Source: Pseudomonadota bacterium (GTDB lineage: Bacteria; Pseudomonadota; Gammaproteobacteria; Acidiferrobacterales; UBA6901). Taken from it: a stretch of 64,000 nucleotides of DNA. The stretch is taken from assembly GCA_027364845.1 (NCBI GenBank), contig DAHXOO010000001.1:112212-176211 (forward strand), given 5' to 3'. The notes beneath the pieces were generated by a model that was given only the letters and a program-made list of their open reading frames with translations, was not told the origin of the DNA and did not search any database. Shown piece by piece: positions 1-10,723 of the stretch. The position numbers and the translations under genes are program-made. Numbering within the stretch: position 1 is the first letter of the stretch; the number at the start of each line of letters is the position of its first letter.

Positions 1-1354
1 CAGTGGCGTACGGCGATGACTGCACGATCGGACTCCAGGTGGGGTCACCACCGCTGGCCCCGACCGGTACCCCCTCCGCCGCCGTGATCGCAGCTCCGGT
101 CTTTGACGTGAGCGTCATGTTACCAGAGGTCGAATTATAGCTCGCTGTGACGCCGGCTGCTGCCAAGGTGGCATTGGCATTGATCGCCGACGCAACAGCG
201 GATCCCGTGACCGAGCCACCCGTAGGCGCGACAGCGATATTGGTACCATTGACAGTCACGTAAAAGTCACTCGTTCCGAGACCGGTCACGGTGGTGAAAG
301 CCGATGCCCAGTTATTGCTGGTGGTTGCGCCGCCCGCCAGACTGGCCAGATTTGAAGCGCCGCCCGTGGCGCCACCGCCCAGAGTCTGGTTTGCGATGAT
401 GTCGCGCCCATCCGCCGCGGTGAGCGTCATCTGACCGCTGGCGGAATTGAACGCAGCGGTGACACCGGTTGAGTTCGAGTAGGTATTGATCTGGTTCGCG
501 ACGTCACTTCCCGTAAGCGGGCCATTGCCGTACAGATCGTAGTTCGAGTAGATCGTCTGGCCGTTAATGGTCAGGTTATAGGTGTTACCAGAGTTCCCGG
601 AGGTCGTCGTGAAAGCCGCCGTCTCACTGGTGCTGGCGGTCGCGGTCAGCCCCTCGACACCCGAGTTGTTGATCGCCGCGGCCTTGGAGAAAGCGCTGTA
701 GTCCGTCTGACCAGCGGCTGCGCCCGCGGGCCCGGCGACCGACGCGGCAATCGTCATCGCAGGACTGCTGCCGATCTGTATCGTCTCGGTCCCGCCCAGC
801 GCTGTCGTCGACACTGCCGTGCCGGTGGCGTTGGCGATCTGGCCGATCTGGTCGGTCCGTACACCGGTGCTTAAATTGACATTGATGGTCTGGCCGGCGT
901 TGGCACCCACCTGGAACTGGGCATTGCCGAAGCTTCCATCCAGAAGATTCTGGCCGTTGAACGACGTCTGGGTCGCAATCTGGTTGATTTCCGCGATCTG
1001 CTGCTGCACCTCCTGGTTGAGTGCTGCGCGATCAGTCGGGGAATTGGAGGCGTTGGCCGATTCCACGGCGAGCTGGCGGACGGTCTGCAGGGCATTCGTG
1101 ATCTGGGTCAGCGCGCCATCGGCCGTCTGGGAAAGCGATGTGGCGTTGTTGACGTTCTGCACCGCCTGGTTCAAGCCGTTGACCTGGGTGGTCAGCAGAT
1201 TGGCGATCGCGAGACCTGCCGGGTCGTCGGCGGCGCTGTTGATGCGAAGGCCGGAGGACAGACGCTGCATCGCCGTCGCCAATGCGCCTTGGGTATTAGC
1301 GAGATTGGTCTGGGCATTGAGCGACAGCATGTTGGTATTAATGACTAAGGGCAT
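1..1354 (-). CDS. fliC: Flagellin (N-terminal part, truncated by window edge)
   Basis: Reverse-strand translation from ATG at 1354: MPLVINTNMLSLNAQTNLANTQGALATAMQRLSSGLRINSAADDPAGLAIA..., the classic flagellin N-terminus; AAGGAG RBS upstream; frame open to the window edge (absent from the ORF track for that reason). Confidence 0.96.
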   Translation of the reverse strand, partial: MPLVINTNMLSLNAQTNLANTQGALATAMQRLSSGLRINSAADDPAGLAIANLLTTQVNGLNQAVQNVNNATSLSQTADGALTQITNALQTVRQLAVESANASNSPTDRAALNQEVQQQIAEINQIATQTSFNGQNLLDGSFGNAQFQVGANAGQTINVNLSTGVRTDQIGQIANATGTAVSTTALGGTETIQIGSSPAMTIAASVAGPAGAAAGQTDYSAFSKAAAINNSGVEGLTATASTSETAAFTTTSGNSGNTYNLTINGQTIYSNYDLYGNGPLTGSDVANQINTYSNSTGVTAAFNSASGQMTLTAADGRDIIANQTLGGGATGGASNLASLAGGATTSNNWASAFTTVTGLGTSDFYVTVNGTNIAVAPTGGSVTGSAVASAINANATLAAAGVTASYNSTSGNMTLTSKTGAAITAAEGVPVGASGGDPTWSPIVQSSPYAT

Positions 1355-1462
1355 GAGTCTTCTCCTTGAGCCCCGGGACTAGCCCGGAGCGGTTTGGGTT
1401 CTGGCGGGGTACTTCCGGCTCCCGGTTTTGGCGGGGCCGGAATACCGCCGCTTCCGCCTAAG

Positions 1463-1489
1463 TTATCGGAAGCTCGGAGAAAAACTTTA
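1463..1489 (-). promoter_or_regulatory. Sigma-28 (FliA) promoter of fliC
   Basis: Minus strand TAAAGTTT-N11-TCCGATAA, near-perfect match to TAAAGTTT-N11-GCCGATAA, about 110 nt upstream of the fliC start. Confidence 0.88.
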
Positions 1490-1594
1490 GCCCGGAAGTG
1501 AAGCAGGGAATGAAGGATGTTTTACCAGTAAAATCAACATATTGAACAATGCTCCGGCGAACACGCCGGGCATATCGATGGCATGCGCCGCACA

Positions 1595-2803
1595 TCAGCG
1601 CAGGTAGTTGAACAGCGACATCCCCTGCACCTTGGCGAACGCCTCCTGCGCCGCCTGCAGCGCAAGCTGCTCCTGGCTCAGTTGACTGATAGCCGAGGCA
1701 TAATTCAGATCTTGAACCCCCGAAAGCGTCTGCTGCAGGCCGGTGCTGTAAGATTGGTTGGTGTTCTGCTGGTCGGTCACCGTATTGAGTCGCGATCCGA
1801 CCTGTGCAAGCGTCTGATTTATATTGTTCAGACCTTGATCGATCTCGGAAATCGTACGGGTGATGGTGGTGTTAACTTGAGCCTGATCGGCCGGGCTGAC
1901 AACATTGGCATTGAGCGCGCCGACGAAATTCTGCAGCGTCGTGAACATGCTCTGGTCCTGGCTCGGTGCGACCGTGAAGCTGTCGCCGTTGGCCGGCGTG
2001 CCGCTGATGCTCACCTGCGCACCATTGAAGCTGATGTTGTTGCCGCTGGTATAGGTGCCGCTTGCTACAACACCGCTCACGCTGCCTGTGACGGTGTAGG
2101 TGATTGGGCTGGTCGACGTCGCCTGGCTGAAAGCGATGGTATAGGTATCAGGCACGAATGTTCCGGTCGTGCTACCGGTATCGATCACGCCCGAACCGGT
2201 ATTCGACGCACCGGCCGTCGTAACGAAGGTCCCGTTGCCGTTGCGCACTGCCTGGAACACCGCGCTTCCTGGGTCGCCGAAAGCGACCTGGGTGGTCGGG
2301 CCGATCTGCAGATAGCGGCTGTTCTGACCGCCGTTATAGGCCACGTTTCCGGAAGGATCCGTTATGAACGGCTGACTTTTCCCCTGATAACCCGCAAAGA
2401 TGTATTCGCCGTTGGCATCCTGCGTGTTGGCAAGCCCTACGAGTTGCTGCAGCCCCTGGTTGACCTGCTGCGCGATAGCGGCGCGCGAGCTATTTGACTG
2501 CGTGGCGTTGTTGGCCTCCACAGCCAGCGAGCGCAAACTCTGCAGCAGATTGGTGACGCTTGTGAGCGTGCTGTCCTCAAGACTGAGGCGCGCGTTCGCC
2601 GCACTGGCGTTGGTCTGGAACTGGGCGGTGTTGGCTATGGACTGGTTAAGATTCAGGATCTGAGCCGACCCGGCCGGATTATCCGCCGGCGTCAGAATGC
2701 TCTTGCCGCTCGAAAGCTGCTGCTCGGTCTGGTTCAGCTGACTCTGCTCGGTGAGCATCGCGTTGACGCTCTGGTCGTAGATTTGGCTAGTAGCGATACG
2801 CAT
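1595..2803 (-). CDS. flgL: Flagellar hook-associated protein 3
   Basis: MRIATSQIYDQSVNAMLTEQSQLNQTEQQLSSGKSILTPADNPAGSAQ; position after flgK. Confidence 0.95.
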   Translation of the reverse strand: MRIATSQIYDQSVNAMLTEQSQLNQTEQQLSSGKSILTPADNPAGSAQILNLNQSIANTAQFQTNASAANARLSLEDSTLTSVTNLLQSLRSLAVEANNATQSNSSRAAIAQQVNQGLQQLVGLANTQDANGEYIFAGYQGKSQPFITDPSGNVAYNGGQNSRYLQIGPTTQVAFGDPGSAVFQAVRNGNGTFVTTAGASNTGSGVIDTGSTTGTFVPDTYTIAFSQATSTSPITYTVTGSVSGVVASGTYTSGNNISFNGAQVSISGTPANGDSFTVAPSQDQSMFTTLQNFVGALNANVVSPADQAQVNTTITRTISEIDQGLNNINQTLAQVGSRLNTVTDQQNTNQSYSTGLQQTLSGVQDLNYASAISQLSQEQLALQAAQEAFAKVQGMSLFNYLR

Positions 2804-2806
2804 GGA

Positions 2807-4771
2807 TCAATGTCCTCCCACGGCCGCGATCAGGCTCTGGAACAGCGTCGACGAAGTGGCGATCATCTGCGCTGCCGCCTGATAGGCCTGCTGGAACTGC
2901 ACCAGATTGGCCGCCTCCTGGTCGAGATTGACGCCGGACACTGAGTTGCGCTGCTGGGTCACCTGATTGAGCAATGCCTGCTGCGCGGTACTGCTGGTGT
3001 CGGCATTCTGTGTCTGGGTGCCGACATTCGCGATGAGATTGCTGTAGGCGCCGTTGTAGCTTGCTGTTCCATTCGCCAGCGTCGATTGCGTGGCCAACCC
3101 CGCGAGCGCAAGTGCATTGCGGTTGTCACTGACGGCGTTGCTGTTGTTGGAAATGACAAAGCTGTCGCCATTGGCGGGCACCCCGGACATGGTGAAGGTG
3201 ATGCCGCCATACCCGGCGAAACTGAACTGCTTGCCGCCGCTGTCGGTTGCGGGATTATAGGCAAGCGTGCCGCCCGGACCTCCGGTTATGTTGAACTGCT
3301 GGGTAGTAGAATCGTAAGTAAGCGTGATATTGCTGGAAAGCGGCAGATTCGTAGTATTGGTGACGCTGCCGGGGCTAATCGCGCCCGTGCCCTGGTTGGT
3401 CGGTACGCCGTTTGCATCAGTGGCTACGGCCGTGCTGATCGGTGCCGCCGCAGCAATCTGGCTGGTATTCGATATTGCGACACCGATGTCGGATGCTGCC
3501 GTGCGCGTGGGCTCGATCATGAAACTATCACCCACGGCGATATTTCCCGCCGTGAGGCTCAAAGTGACACCATCGACCGTCTGCGGTGAGCCCGGAAAGG
3601 TTGTGAGATTCGTGACACTGTTGTCCGACAGCCTGGTGAGCGTGTAGCCAGTCGCGGTGCGGTCCAGGCGATAATCACTGGTCGTCAGCGCAGAGACATT
3701 GGTGACAGTTGCGCTGATCGTCGCCGGAGGTGATCCGGTATTGCTGCTGCTCGCGAGCACCTTCGGGCTAGAGACGTCGATGGTACTAAAGAAGTTCTGG
3801 TTGATATTGCCGTTGAGATCCATCCCCAGACGGTTCTGGGCATTGAAACTGGCCGCCAGGCCGATTGCGACCTGCCCTAGGGCATTTTCTGACGGGTTGA
3901 GGACTTGGTCGCGAAACGCCAGCGCGCCGCCGAGTGTCCCGCCGGTGACCTGACTTGAGATGACGGTGGTCGTGCCCCCGACGGTGTACCCGACCTCGGA
4001 GCGTGTCGCATCGTAGGGATTGGCGACAGTGCTGAGGGTGTTCGCGTTCGAGCCGATCACGAGTGTCTGGCCGTTGCCGATGAACACATTGAGCGATCCA
4101 TCGGTCTGGGGCACAGTGGTGACCGACACCTGCTGCGACAGTTGGTTGATAAGCTCGTCGCGCTGGTCGAGCAGGGTGTTTGGCGGCTGGCCGCTGGCCG
4201 CGCCCTGGAGCTGCGCAATCTGGCCATTTAGCTTGGCGATAGAGCTGGCGAGACTGTTGATCTGGTTCACACTGGTGCTGATCTGGCTGTTGACACCACT
4301 GTCAAGGGTAGATAGCTGGCTGTCCAGATAATGAAAATTGCTGACGAGCGACTGGCCTTGGCTCAGCATAACCTGGCGCGCGGACGTGGACGAAGGGTCG
4401 TTGGCGACTCCCTGCACGGCATTAAAGAAGCTTTGCAGGTTGGGCGAGAGCCCCGCCTGGGGGTCAGCAAGCAAGTTTCCAACCTGGGTGGAAAGCTGAT
4501 AAATATTTTGCAGCTGGCTGTTGGCCGAGGTGGCAGTGTTCACCTGTCCGGTCAAATATTGGTCATAGACCCGCTGGATGCTAGACACCTGCACGCCGGT
4601 ACCGAGGTAACCGGCGCCACTGTACTGCGGGGTACTGGGGGTAAGCTGCACACGCTCGCGGCTGTAACCGGGTGTGTTGACGTTGGCGATGTTGTTGCTG
4701 ACAGTCGCCATCTCCGTCTGGAACGCGAGCAGGCCCGACACCGCCGAGCTGAGCATGTCTGCGCCGGCCAT
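2807..4771 (-). CDS. flgK: Flagellar hook-associated protein 1
   Basis: MLSSAVSGLLAFQTEMATVSNNIANVNTPGYSRERV; C-term GVNLDQEAANLVQFQQAYQAAAQMI. Confidence 0.96.
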   Translation of the reverse strand: MAGADMLSSAVSGLLAFQTEMATVSNNIANVNTPGYSRERVQLTPSTPQYSGAGYLGTGVQVSSIQRVYDQYLTGQVNTATSANSQLQNIYQLSTQVGNLLADPQAGLSPNLQSFFNAVQGVANDPSSTSARQVMLSQGQSLVSNFHYLDSQLSTLDSGVNSQISTSVNQINSLASSIAKLNGQIAQLQGAASGQPPNTLLDQRDELINQLSQQVSVTTVPQTDGSLNVFIGNGQTLVIGSNANTLSTVANPYDATRSEVGYTVGGTTTVISSQVTGGTLGGALAFRDQVLNPSENALGQVAIGLAASFNAQNRLGMDLNGNINQNFFSTIDVSSPKVLASSSNTGSPPATISATVTNVSALTTSDYRLDRTATGYTLTRLSDNSVTNLTTFPGSPQTVDGVTLSLTAGNIAVGDSFMIEPTRTAASDIGVAISNTSQIAAAAPISTAVATDANGVPTNQGTGAISPGSVTNTTNLPLSSNITLTYDSTTQQFNITGGPGGTLAYNPATDSGGKQFSFAGYGGITFTMSGVPANGDSFVISNNSNAVSDNRNALALAGLATQSTLANGTASYNGAYSNLIANVGTQTQNADTSSTAQQALLNQVTQQRNSVSGVNLDQEAANLVQFQQAYQAAAQMIATSSTLFQSLIAAVGGH

Positions 4772-4848
4772 CGATCAGGCTCCTGAAGCAACGACGCTCG
4801 GCGTCGGCACGTGGATCACTATTTGGAAGCAGTGCATCGCGAAGCTCC

Positions 4849-5751
4849 TCATGTGTTTATCGGCATCTTTCCGGACAACTTTAGACCTGCGATCGCATTA
4901 CGCAGTGTCCCTCCGGAAAGCACCGCCTGGATCTTGTTGGCGTAGCTCGGGTCAGTGGCATAGCCGGCTTTCTGCAGCGCATCGGTAAAGGCGGCCGGGT
5001 CATCGGCACTCTTCAGCGCCTGCGCATAGCGCGGATTGGCCTTTAGGAATTGCACATAGTCGCTGAAGCTCTGTGCATAGGAATCGTAGGCGCGAAACGC
5101 GGCGGTGCCGCGCTTCGCTACACCGTCCACGTATTCGAGCGTCGGTACGGTGGCAGTTGGTCCGTCCCAGCTCGCGTCTGCCTTGATGCCAAAGAGATTG
5201 TAGCTGGAGCTGCCATCCGGCATCTGCGCAATCGACTTTCCCCACCCGGTCTCATGTGCGGCCTGCGCCAGGAGCACAGCCGGTGACACCCCAATCGCGC
5301 GCGCAGTACTTACAGCCTGAGGCCACAATGTACTCACGAATTCCTGTGGGTCTAATGTCGAAGACGAGACCGCGGACGAAGCTTTCACCTTGCCTGCAGC
5401 AGTAGTAGCCTTGCCGGTAGATGTAGCCTTGCTGGCCCCCTGTGTGCCACCGCCAAGCTGCTTGACGAGCATACTGGCCAGACCCAGGCCGCGTCCCTGG
5501 GACAGGAGAAGTGCGAGCTGATTGTCGTACAAGTCCTGGTAGAATTTGACCTGGCTGCCACCAAATAAGGAATCGCCAAAATCCGCCTTGCGCATGCTCT
5601 TGAGCATCATCTGTGTAAACAAAGCTTCGAACTGGCTCGCTACCTCGCGCAGATTCTGCGTGGTGTTGCCTTCCTGCTTCACGGCCGCACTCAGCTGATC
5701 CAGCCCCTGGAGATCGGTGTAGACGCTTACACTGGGTATCGAGTCAGCCAT
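4849..5751 (-). CDS. flgJ: Flagellar rod-binding protein / peptidoglycan hydrolase FlgJ (two-domain)
   Basis: N-term rod-binding domain (FEALFTQMMLKSMRKADFGDSLFGG) plus C-term glucosaminidase (AVLLAQAAHETGWGKS); start moved from the ORF-track 5784 to MADSIPSV at 5751, which has an AGGAAAA-type RBS. Confidence 0.93.
   Translation of the reverse strand: MADSIPSVSVYTDLQGLDQLSAAVKQEGNTTQNLREVASQFEALFTQMMLKSMRKADFGDSLFGGSQVKFYQDLYDNQLALLLSQGRGLGLASMLVKQLGGGTQGASKATSTGKATTAAGKVKASSAVSSSTLDPQEFVSTLWPQAVSTARAIGVSPAVLLAQAAHETGWGKSIAQMPDGSSSYNLFGIKADASWDGPTATVPTLEYVDGVAKRGTAAFRAYDSYAQSFSDYVQFLKANPRYAQALKSADDPAAFTDALQKAGYATDPSYANKIQAVLSGGTLRNAIAGLKLSGKMPINT
4857..4883 (-). promoter_or_regulatory. Sigma-28 promoter for flgKL embedded in the 3' end of flgJ
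   Basis: Minus strand TAAAGTTG-N11-GCCGATAA; lies within codons of the FlgJ C-terminus (LKLSGKMPINT). Confidence 0.85.
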
Positions 5752-5827
5752 GGTTTTCCTGACGTTTTTCCTGGTCTGTTTCACACCGTAACCGGGATCC
5801 GGAATCGCCCGGCAGCCGGCGTTTGCG

Positions 5828-6949
5828 CTAGATGACGATCAATTGGGCACGCAGAGCGCCAGCGGCGTGCAATGCCTCCAAGATCGCCACGAGGTCGCCC
5901 GGCGCCGCGCCTACCTGGTTCACGGCACGCACAATTGAGGCAAGCGACACACCTGGCTTGAACAGGAACATACGCCTGCCCTGTTCAGTCGCCTGGACTT
6001 CGGATCTGGGCACCACCGTGGTCGTGCCACCGGAAAGGGGCCCTGGCTGACTCACCAGCGGTCGTTCAGTGATGGTCACGGTCAGGTCTCCATGCGACAC
6101 GGCGGCCGCGGTCACGCGCACATGTTGGCCGATGACGATAGTTCCGGTGCGGGCATTGACGATGACGCGTGCCGGCGGAGATGCTGGACGAAGATTCAGA
6201 TTCTCGAGCACGGAAACGAAGGCGACGCGCTGCGCCGGGTCCACCGGTGCACGCACCCGTACCGAGTCACCATCCAGCGGACGGGCCGTGTCAGGACCAA
6301 TCGCGGTGTTTATGGCCTGTGCCATGCGCTCGGCGGTGGTGAAATCGGCGGTATCGAGATCGAACGTCAGACTGTCGCCCAGGGCAAAGCTGTTCGGAAC
6401 CGCGCGCTCGACCGTAGCCCCATTAGGTATGGTGCCAGCACTTGGTATGTTGACCACGATTTTCGATCCGTCCTTGCCCGACGCACTGAAACCCCCGACC
6501 ATGAGGTTGCCCTGAGCGATTGCATAGACCCTGCCGTTGGCCCCTTTAAGCGGGGTCATCAGGAGGCTGCCGCCGCGCAGGCTGGTGGCATTGCCGATCG
6601 ACGACACTGTGATGTCGATGGCCTGACCCGGCTTGGCGAAAGGCGGGAGTTCGGCGTACACCACCACAGCAGCGACATTCTTGAGCTGCGGATTGACGTT
6701 GGCTGGAACGTTCACGCCGAAGCGCGCCAGCATGCTTTCCAGGCTCTGGGTAGTAAATGGCGTCTGGGTGGTCTGGTCGCCGGTGCCATCCAGCCCCACG
6801 ACCAGGCCGTACCCGATCAGCTGATTACTGCGCACTCCGGCGATCGTCGTCAGATCCTTGATGCGGTCGGCGTACGTGGCACCACTCGCCATCAGCAGCA
6901 GCCCAGCAACCAGCGCCCTTACGATAGCTCTAACGATAGCTCTAAACAT
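5828..6949 (-). CDS. flgI: Flagellar P-ring protein
   Basis: [52 protein letters not shown]. Confidence 0.97.
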   Translation of the reverse strand: MFRAIVRAIVRALVAGLLLMASGATYADRIKDLTTIAGVRSNQLIGYGLVVGLDGTGDQTTQTPFTTQSLESMLARFGVNVPANVNPQLKNVAAVVVYAELPPFAKPGQAIDITVSSIGNATSLRGGSLLMTPLKGANGRVYAIAQGNLMVGGFSASGKDGSKIVVNIPSAGTIPNGATVERAVPNSFALGDSLTFDLDTADFTTAERMAQAINTAIGPDTARPLDGDSVRVRAPVDPAQRVAFVSVLENLNLRPASPPARVIVNARTGTIVIGQHVRVTAAAVSHGDLTVTITERPLVSQPGPLSGGTTTVVPRSEVQATEQGRRMFLFKPGVSLASIVRAVNQVGAAPGDLVAILEALHAAGALRAQLIVI

Positions 6950-7084
6950 TTCCGTATCGCCTGTCTGTAAAAAAGCGGCCGCCCTCTAGTCCAGGTCCCG
7001 GCCTTCCGCCACAGTTCCGGACAAAGCGCGATGCACGGTCCGATCCGCAGCGTAGTCCAGTCCAGCCCCCAATGCCGGTGGCTC

Positions 7085-7771
7085 TCAAAACGGCCACCAC
7101 TTGCTGTTGAAAAAGCGCGCTAGCCAGCCCATGGAGTTAGCGTCGGCCATCGCACCGGTTCCGGTATAGACGATCCGGGCATCCGCCACCTTGGTCGACA
7201 CTACCGAGTTGTCGGGCTGGATATCCTGCGGCCGCACGATACCGGCAATGCGGATTTTCTCAGTGCCCTGGTTGAGGGTTAGCAGCTTCTCGCCGCTGAT
7301 CACGAGGTTTCCGTTCGCCAAGACCTGGGTCACAGTGACCGAGATGTTGCCAGTTAGGGTGTTGTCCTGGCTGCTGTCGCCCTGGCCGCTGAACTTCTGG
7401 CTGTCGTTGATACCGGTATTGAAAATATCCTGCCCGTTGTGCGTTACTTCGCCTCCCAATATGGTCGGAGTCGGCAGGTCAACGGTGGTGTCCTTCTTGG
7501 TGTCGGTGGTCGCATTCTTGCTCGCACTGTTGCTTTCGAGGAGCACCACCGTGAGTACGTCGCCGACGCGATGCGCCCGGGTGTCGGCAAACAGATTCAT
7601 GCCCAGCCCCGGCTGGTAGATCGCGCCAGGATCGCGGTTCGCCGCGGTTTGCGCCACTGGCACCGTTGCCGCGTAGTCCGGCAATTTGTGCGGGGCAGTG
7701 GCGCAGCCCACAAGCACCACTGCCAGCCCCAGCAATACCGGGATAAGCCCGCGCTTGGTCATGGTTTTCAC
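7085..7771 (-). CDS. flgH: Flagellar L-ring lipoprotein
   Basis: Lipobox LVGCATAP; LFADTRAHRVGDVLTVVLLESNSASKNATTDTKKD; VRPQDIQPDNSV. Confidence 0.96.
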   Translation of the reverse strand: MKTMTKRGLIPVLLGLAVVLVGCATAPHKLPDYAATVPVAQTAANRDPGAIYQPGLGMNLFADTRAHRVGDVLTVVLLESNSASKNATTDTKKDTTVDLPTPTILGGEVTHNGQDIFNTGINDSQKFSGQGDSSQDNTLTGNISVTVTQVLANGNLVISGEKLLTLNQGTEKIRIAGIVRPQDIQPDNSVVSTKVADARIVYTGTGAMADANSMGWLARFFNSKWWPF

Positions 7772-7796
7772 CGGTTTCTGTGTCCGCGTCGCCGCA

Positions 7797-8582
7797 TCAG
7801 AGGTTACTGGTCAGGAACTGCAGCATCTGCGAGCTGGTGGAAATCGCCTTGGAGTTCATTTCGTAGGCGCGTTGGGTCTCGATCATGTCGACCATTTCCT
7901 GGACCACATTGACATTCGAGCTTTCCACCGAACCCTGCACCAACGTGCCGAGACCGTTGAGGCCAGGCGTGCCCGTCTGGGGCGTGCCGCTCGCGGCAGT
8001 CTGCAGATAGAGATTGTCACCCACTGGCTCAAGGCCCGGTGGATTGATGAAATCCGCAAGCTGCAAATTGCCGAGCTGGGAGGGCGTCGCACTGCCCGAG
8101 AGCTGGGCGGACACCGTACCGTCTGAACCAATGGTGATGCTCTGGGAGCTAGGCGGTATCGTGATGCCGGGTTGAACCACGTAACCGCTGGAAGTGACCA
8201 ACTGCCCCTGCGCATTGACCTGCAGCGTTCCGTCACGGGTATAGGCCAGAGTCCCGTCCGGCTGCAGGACCTGCAGGAAACCGCGACCGTTAATCGCAAC
8301 ATCGAGTGGATTACCGGTCTGGACCAGGTTGCCTTGCGTGAACAACTTCTCCGTTGCAACCGGGCGCACACCGGTGCCGAGCATCAGCCCCGAGGGGAGC
8401 TGGCTGTTCTGCGTCGACTGCGCACCGGGCTGACGCACGGTCTGGTAAAGCAAGTCCTCGAAAACCGCCCGGCTGCGCTTGAAACCGGTGGTATTGACGT
8501 TGGCAAGATTGTTGGAGATCACAGCCATTCGCATCTGCTGCGCATCCAGGCCGGTCTTCGCTATCCACAGTGCCGGATCCAT
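7797..8582 (-). CDS. flgG: Flagellar distal rod protein
   Basis: [47 protein letters not shown]. Confidence 0.97.
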   Translation of the reverse strand: MDPALWIAKTGLDAQQMRMAVISNNLANVNTTGFKRSRAVFEDLLYQTVRQPGAQSTQNSQLPSGLMLGTGVRPVATEKLFTQGNLVQTGNPLDVAINGRGFLQVLQPDGTLAYTRDGTLQVNAQGQLVTSSGYVVQPGITIPPSSQSITIGSDGTVSAQLSGSATPSQLGNLQLADFINPPGLEPVGDNLYLQTAASGTPQTGTPGLNGLGTLVQGSVESSNVNVVQEMVDMIETQRAYEMNSKAISTSSQMLQFLTSNL

Positions 8583-8703
8583 TTAGGTTCCTCGCTTTTG
8601 TTCAATGAAAGATTGGGCACAGCATGCGGCAAAATCCCGCACCGGGCGGAGAAAAGCGTTTTCGCCCAACGCTGTACAGTTTTAGGTTCGTATTCGCCAT
8701 TAG

Positions 8704-9444
8704 TTATTGCAGAAGCATGAGCTGCGCGGCGCTGGTGTCGTCTTGCTGCGTCGTATGCATCATCTTGACCTGCATTTCGAACTGGCGTGCCAACGCGATC
8801 ATATTGACCATGGCATCCACGACGTTCACATTACTGGACTCAATGCTGCCGGTAACCAGATGTACGTTCGCATCTGCCGGCGCACTGTCCCCGCTCTGCA
8901 TCTGGATCAGACCGTCGCTGCCCTTTGCCAGGCTGTCGACTGGTGGATTGACGAGCTTGATGCGATCGACGATGGCCATGGCCTCGGGCGATTCCCCCAA
9001 AGGCAGCACCGAGATCGTACCGTCCGAGCCAATCTCGATCTTCTGCGACGGCGGGATTGCAATCGGGCCGCTGTTGCCGATCACCGGGTAGCCTGCCCCG
9101 GTCGTAAGCATTCCGTTCGCCGATATCTGCAGGTTCCCTGCCCGGGTGTAGGCCTCGCTTCCGTCCGGCGCCTGCACCGCGATGAATCCATTGCCATTGA
9201 TGGCAACATCCAGGGGGCGGCCGGTTGACGTGATGACGCCAGGCTTGAAATTCACTCCGGCGCGCTCCTGCATCGCGTAAACCCGGGTTGGATAACCCGG
9301 TCCGTATGCCGGCATTGCGCGAAACGCCTCGAGGTCTGAACGAAATCCGATGGTGTCGGCGTTCGCCAGGTTGTTGTCGTTTGCCGCCTCCGCCAGCATA
9401 GTCTGGGTGGCGCCGTTCATCGCGACATAAAGCATGTGGTCCAT
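8704..9444 (-). CDS. flgF: Flagellar proximal rod protein
   Basis: MDHMLYVAMNGATQTMLAEAANDNNLANADTIGFRSDLEAFR; operon position. Confidence 0.95.
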   Translation of the reverse strand: MDHMLYVAMNGATQTMLAEAANDNNLANADTIGFRSDLEAFRAMPAYGPGYPTRVYAMQERAGVNFKPGVITSTGRPLDVAINGNGFIAVQAPDGSEAYTRAGNLQISANGMLTTGAGYPVIGNSGPIAIPPSQKIEIGSDGTISVLPLGESPEAMAIVDRIKLVNPPVDSLAKGSDGLIQMQSGDSAPADANVHLVTGSIESSNVNVVDAMVNMIALARQFEMQVKMMHTTQQDDTSAAQLMLLQ

Positions 9445-9470
9445 GGTCTGCTACCTGCGGTCTACTGTCG

Positions 9471-10694
9471 CTAGCGGATATTGATGATGGCCTGGTCTAT
9501 CGTGTTCTGTGTGGAGATCACGTTTGCATTCGCCTGGAAATCGCGTTGCGCAGTAATCAAGCTCACCAGCTGCTCGGTCAGGTTCACGTTGGATTGTTCG
9601 AGCGCGCCGGACTGAATGGCGCCGAGGCTCGCGGTCCCGGGCGCGCCAGTCAGGGCAGCACCGGAACTCCCTGTCTCGGCCCAGGTAGTATTGCCCTGAG
9701 GACTCAAACCCTGAGCATTAGCGAAGTTGGTCAGGACCACCTGGCCCTGGGCACGCGACTGGCTGTTACTGTAATTCGCGTACACCACACCGGAGTTGTC
9801 GATGCTCACGCCGGTCAGCTGGCCGGTAGTGTAACCGTCCTGGGTAAGCGAGTTGACGCCGAACGAACTGCCAAACTGAGTGGTCTGGCCATAGTCAAAC
9901 GATGGCGCCATATTGGCCGCACCGCCACCGGGATTGAACGACGCATAGTTGATGGCCGACGGCGGCACCGCCACGCCGTTGACCGTGGCAAGCGCTCCGT
10001 TGCTGGTGAACCCCAGCGCATCCGGACCGCCGCGTTGTACACCATCCACGTACAGATAGGTGTTCCAGGCGTTCGCGGCGGACTTGACATAGTACATGGT
10101 CGCCATGTGGGTCGCGCCGAGCGAATCATACACGGTTGTCGAGGTGGCATTGTTGTAGGTCGCCGAGTTGGCCGGGTTGAACGCCAATGTCGGGACGGTA
10201 TCGGCCGCGTTCAGGTTGACACCAACGGTCACCGTCTGCGTGGCCTGCGGCGCGATATCGGCGGTGTTGATTTGCAGGTCACCGAGTGCGCCGGTGATGG
10301 TGCCGGTAGAATCCGCGAGATATCCGGTAAGGTGCTGACCGGAGCTATTGGATATGTACCCCTGGCTGTCGACACCGAAGGCACCGGCCCGCGTGTAATC
10401 GATGGTGCCATTGTTGCTTAAGCGGAAGAAGCCCTGGCCATTAATCGCGAGATCGAGGTTGTTGTTGGTGGTACTGATGTTCCCCTGGGTGAACTGCTGG
10501 GCAACCGCCGACAGTTGCACACCGCTTCCGATCGACGTGCTGCCGGTGCCGAAATTCGAAGCCGGGTAGACATCTGCAAACTCGGCACGCGACAGCTTGA
10601 AACCGGTAGTGCCGGCATTGGCGATGTTGTTGCCAATGGTGTTGAGATCCGAGGTGGCGGCGTTAAGCCCACTGATTGCGGAACCAAATGCCAT
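9471..10694 (-). CDS. flgE: Flagellar hook protein
   Basis: MAFGSAISGLNAATSDLNTIGNNIANAGTTGFKLSRAEFADVY; C-term QLVSLITAQRDFQANANVISTQ. Confidence 0.96.
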   Translation of the reverse strand: MAFGSAISGLNAATSDLNTIGNNIANAGTTGFKLSRAEFADVYPASNFGTGSTSIGSGVQLSAVAQQFTQGNISTTNNNLDLAINGQGFFRLSNNGTIDYTRAGAFGVDSQGYISNSSGQHLTGYLADSTGTITGALGDLQINTADIAPQATQTVTVGVNLNAADTVPTLAFNPANSATYNNATSTTVYDSLGATHMATMYYVKSAANAWNTYLYVDGVQRGGPDALGFTSNGALATVNGVAVPPSAINYASFNPGGGAANMAPSFDYGQTTQFGSSFGVNSLTQDGYTTGQLTGVSIDNSGVVYANYSNSQSRAQGQVVLTNFANAQGLSPQGNTTWAETGSSGAALTGAPGTASLGAIQSGALEQSNVNLTEQLVSLITAQRDFQANANVISTQNTIDQAIINIR

Positions 10695-10723
10695 GAGAGT
10701 ACTCCTTGTGCGCTGCGCGCAGG

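Noticed and set aside
1583-2497. 304-aa plus-strand ORF antisense to flgL
   Set aside because: Shadow ORF; the minus strand has clear FlgL homology
4792-4806. cgacgc-tcg-gcgtcg hairpin between flgJ and flgK
   Set aside because: Short, no T-tract, and lies in the flgK leader; no evidence for termination
6092-6970. 292-aa plus-strand ORF antisense to flgI
   Set aside because: Shadow ORF rich in His/Arg with no domain features
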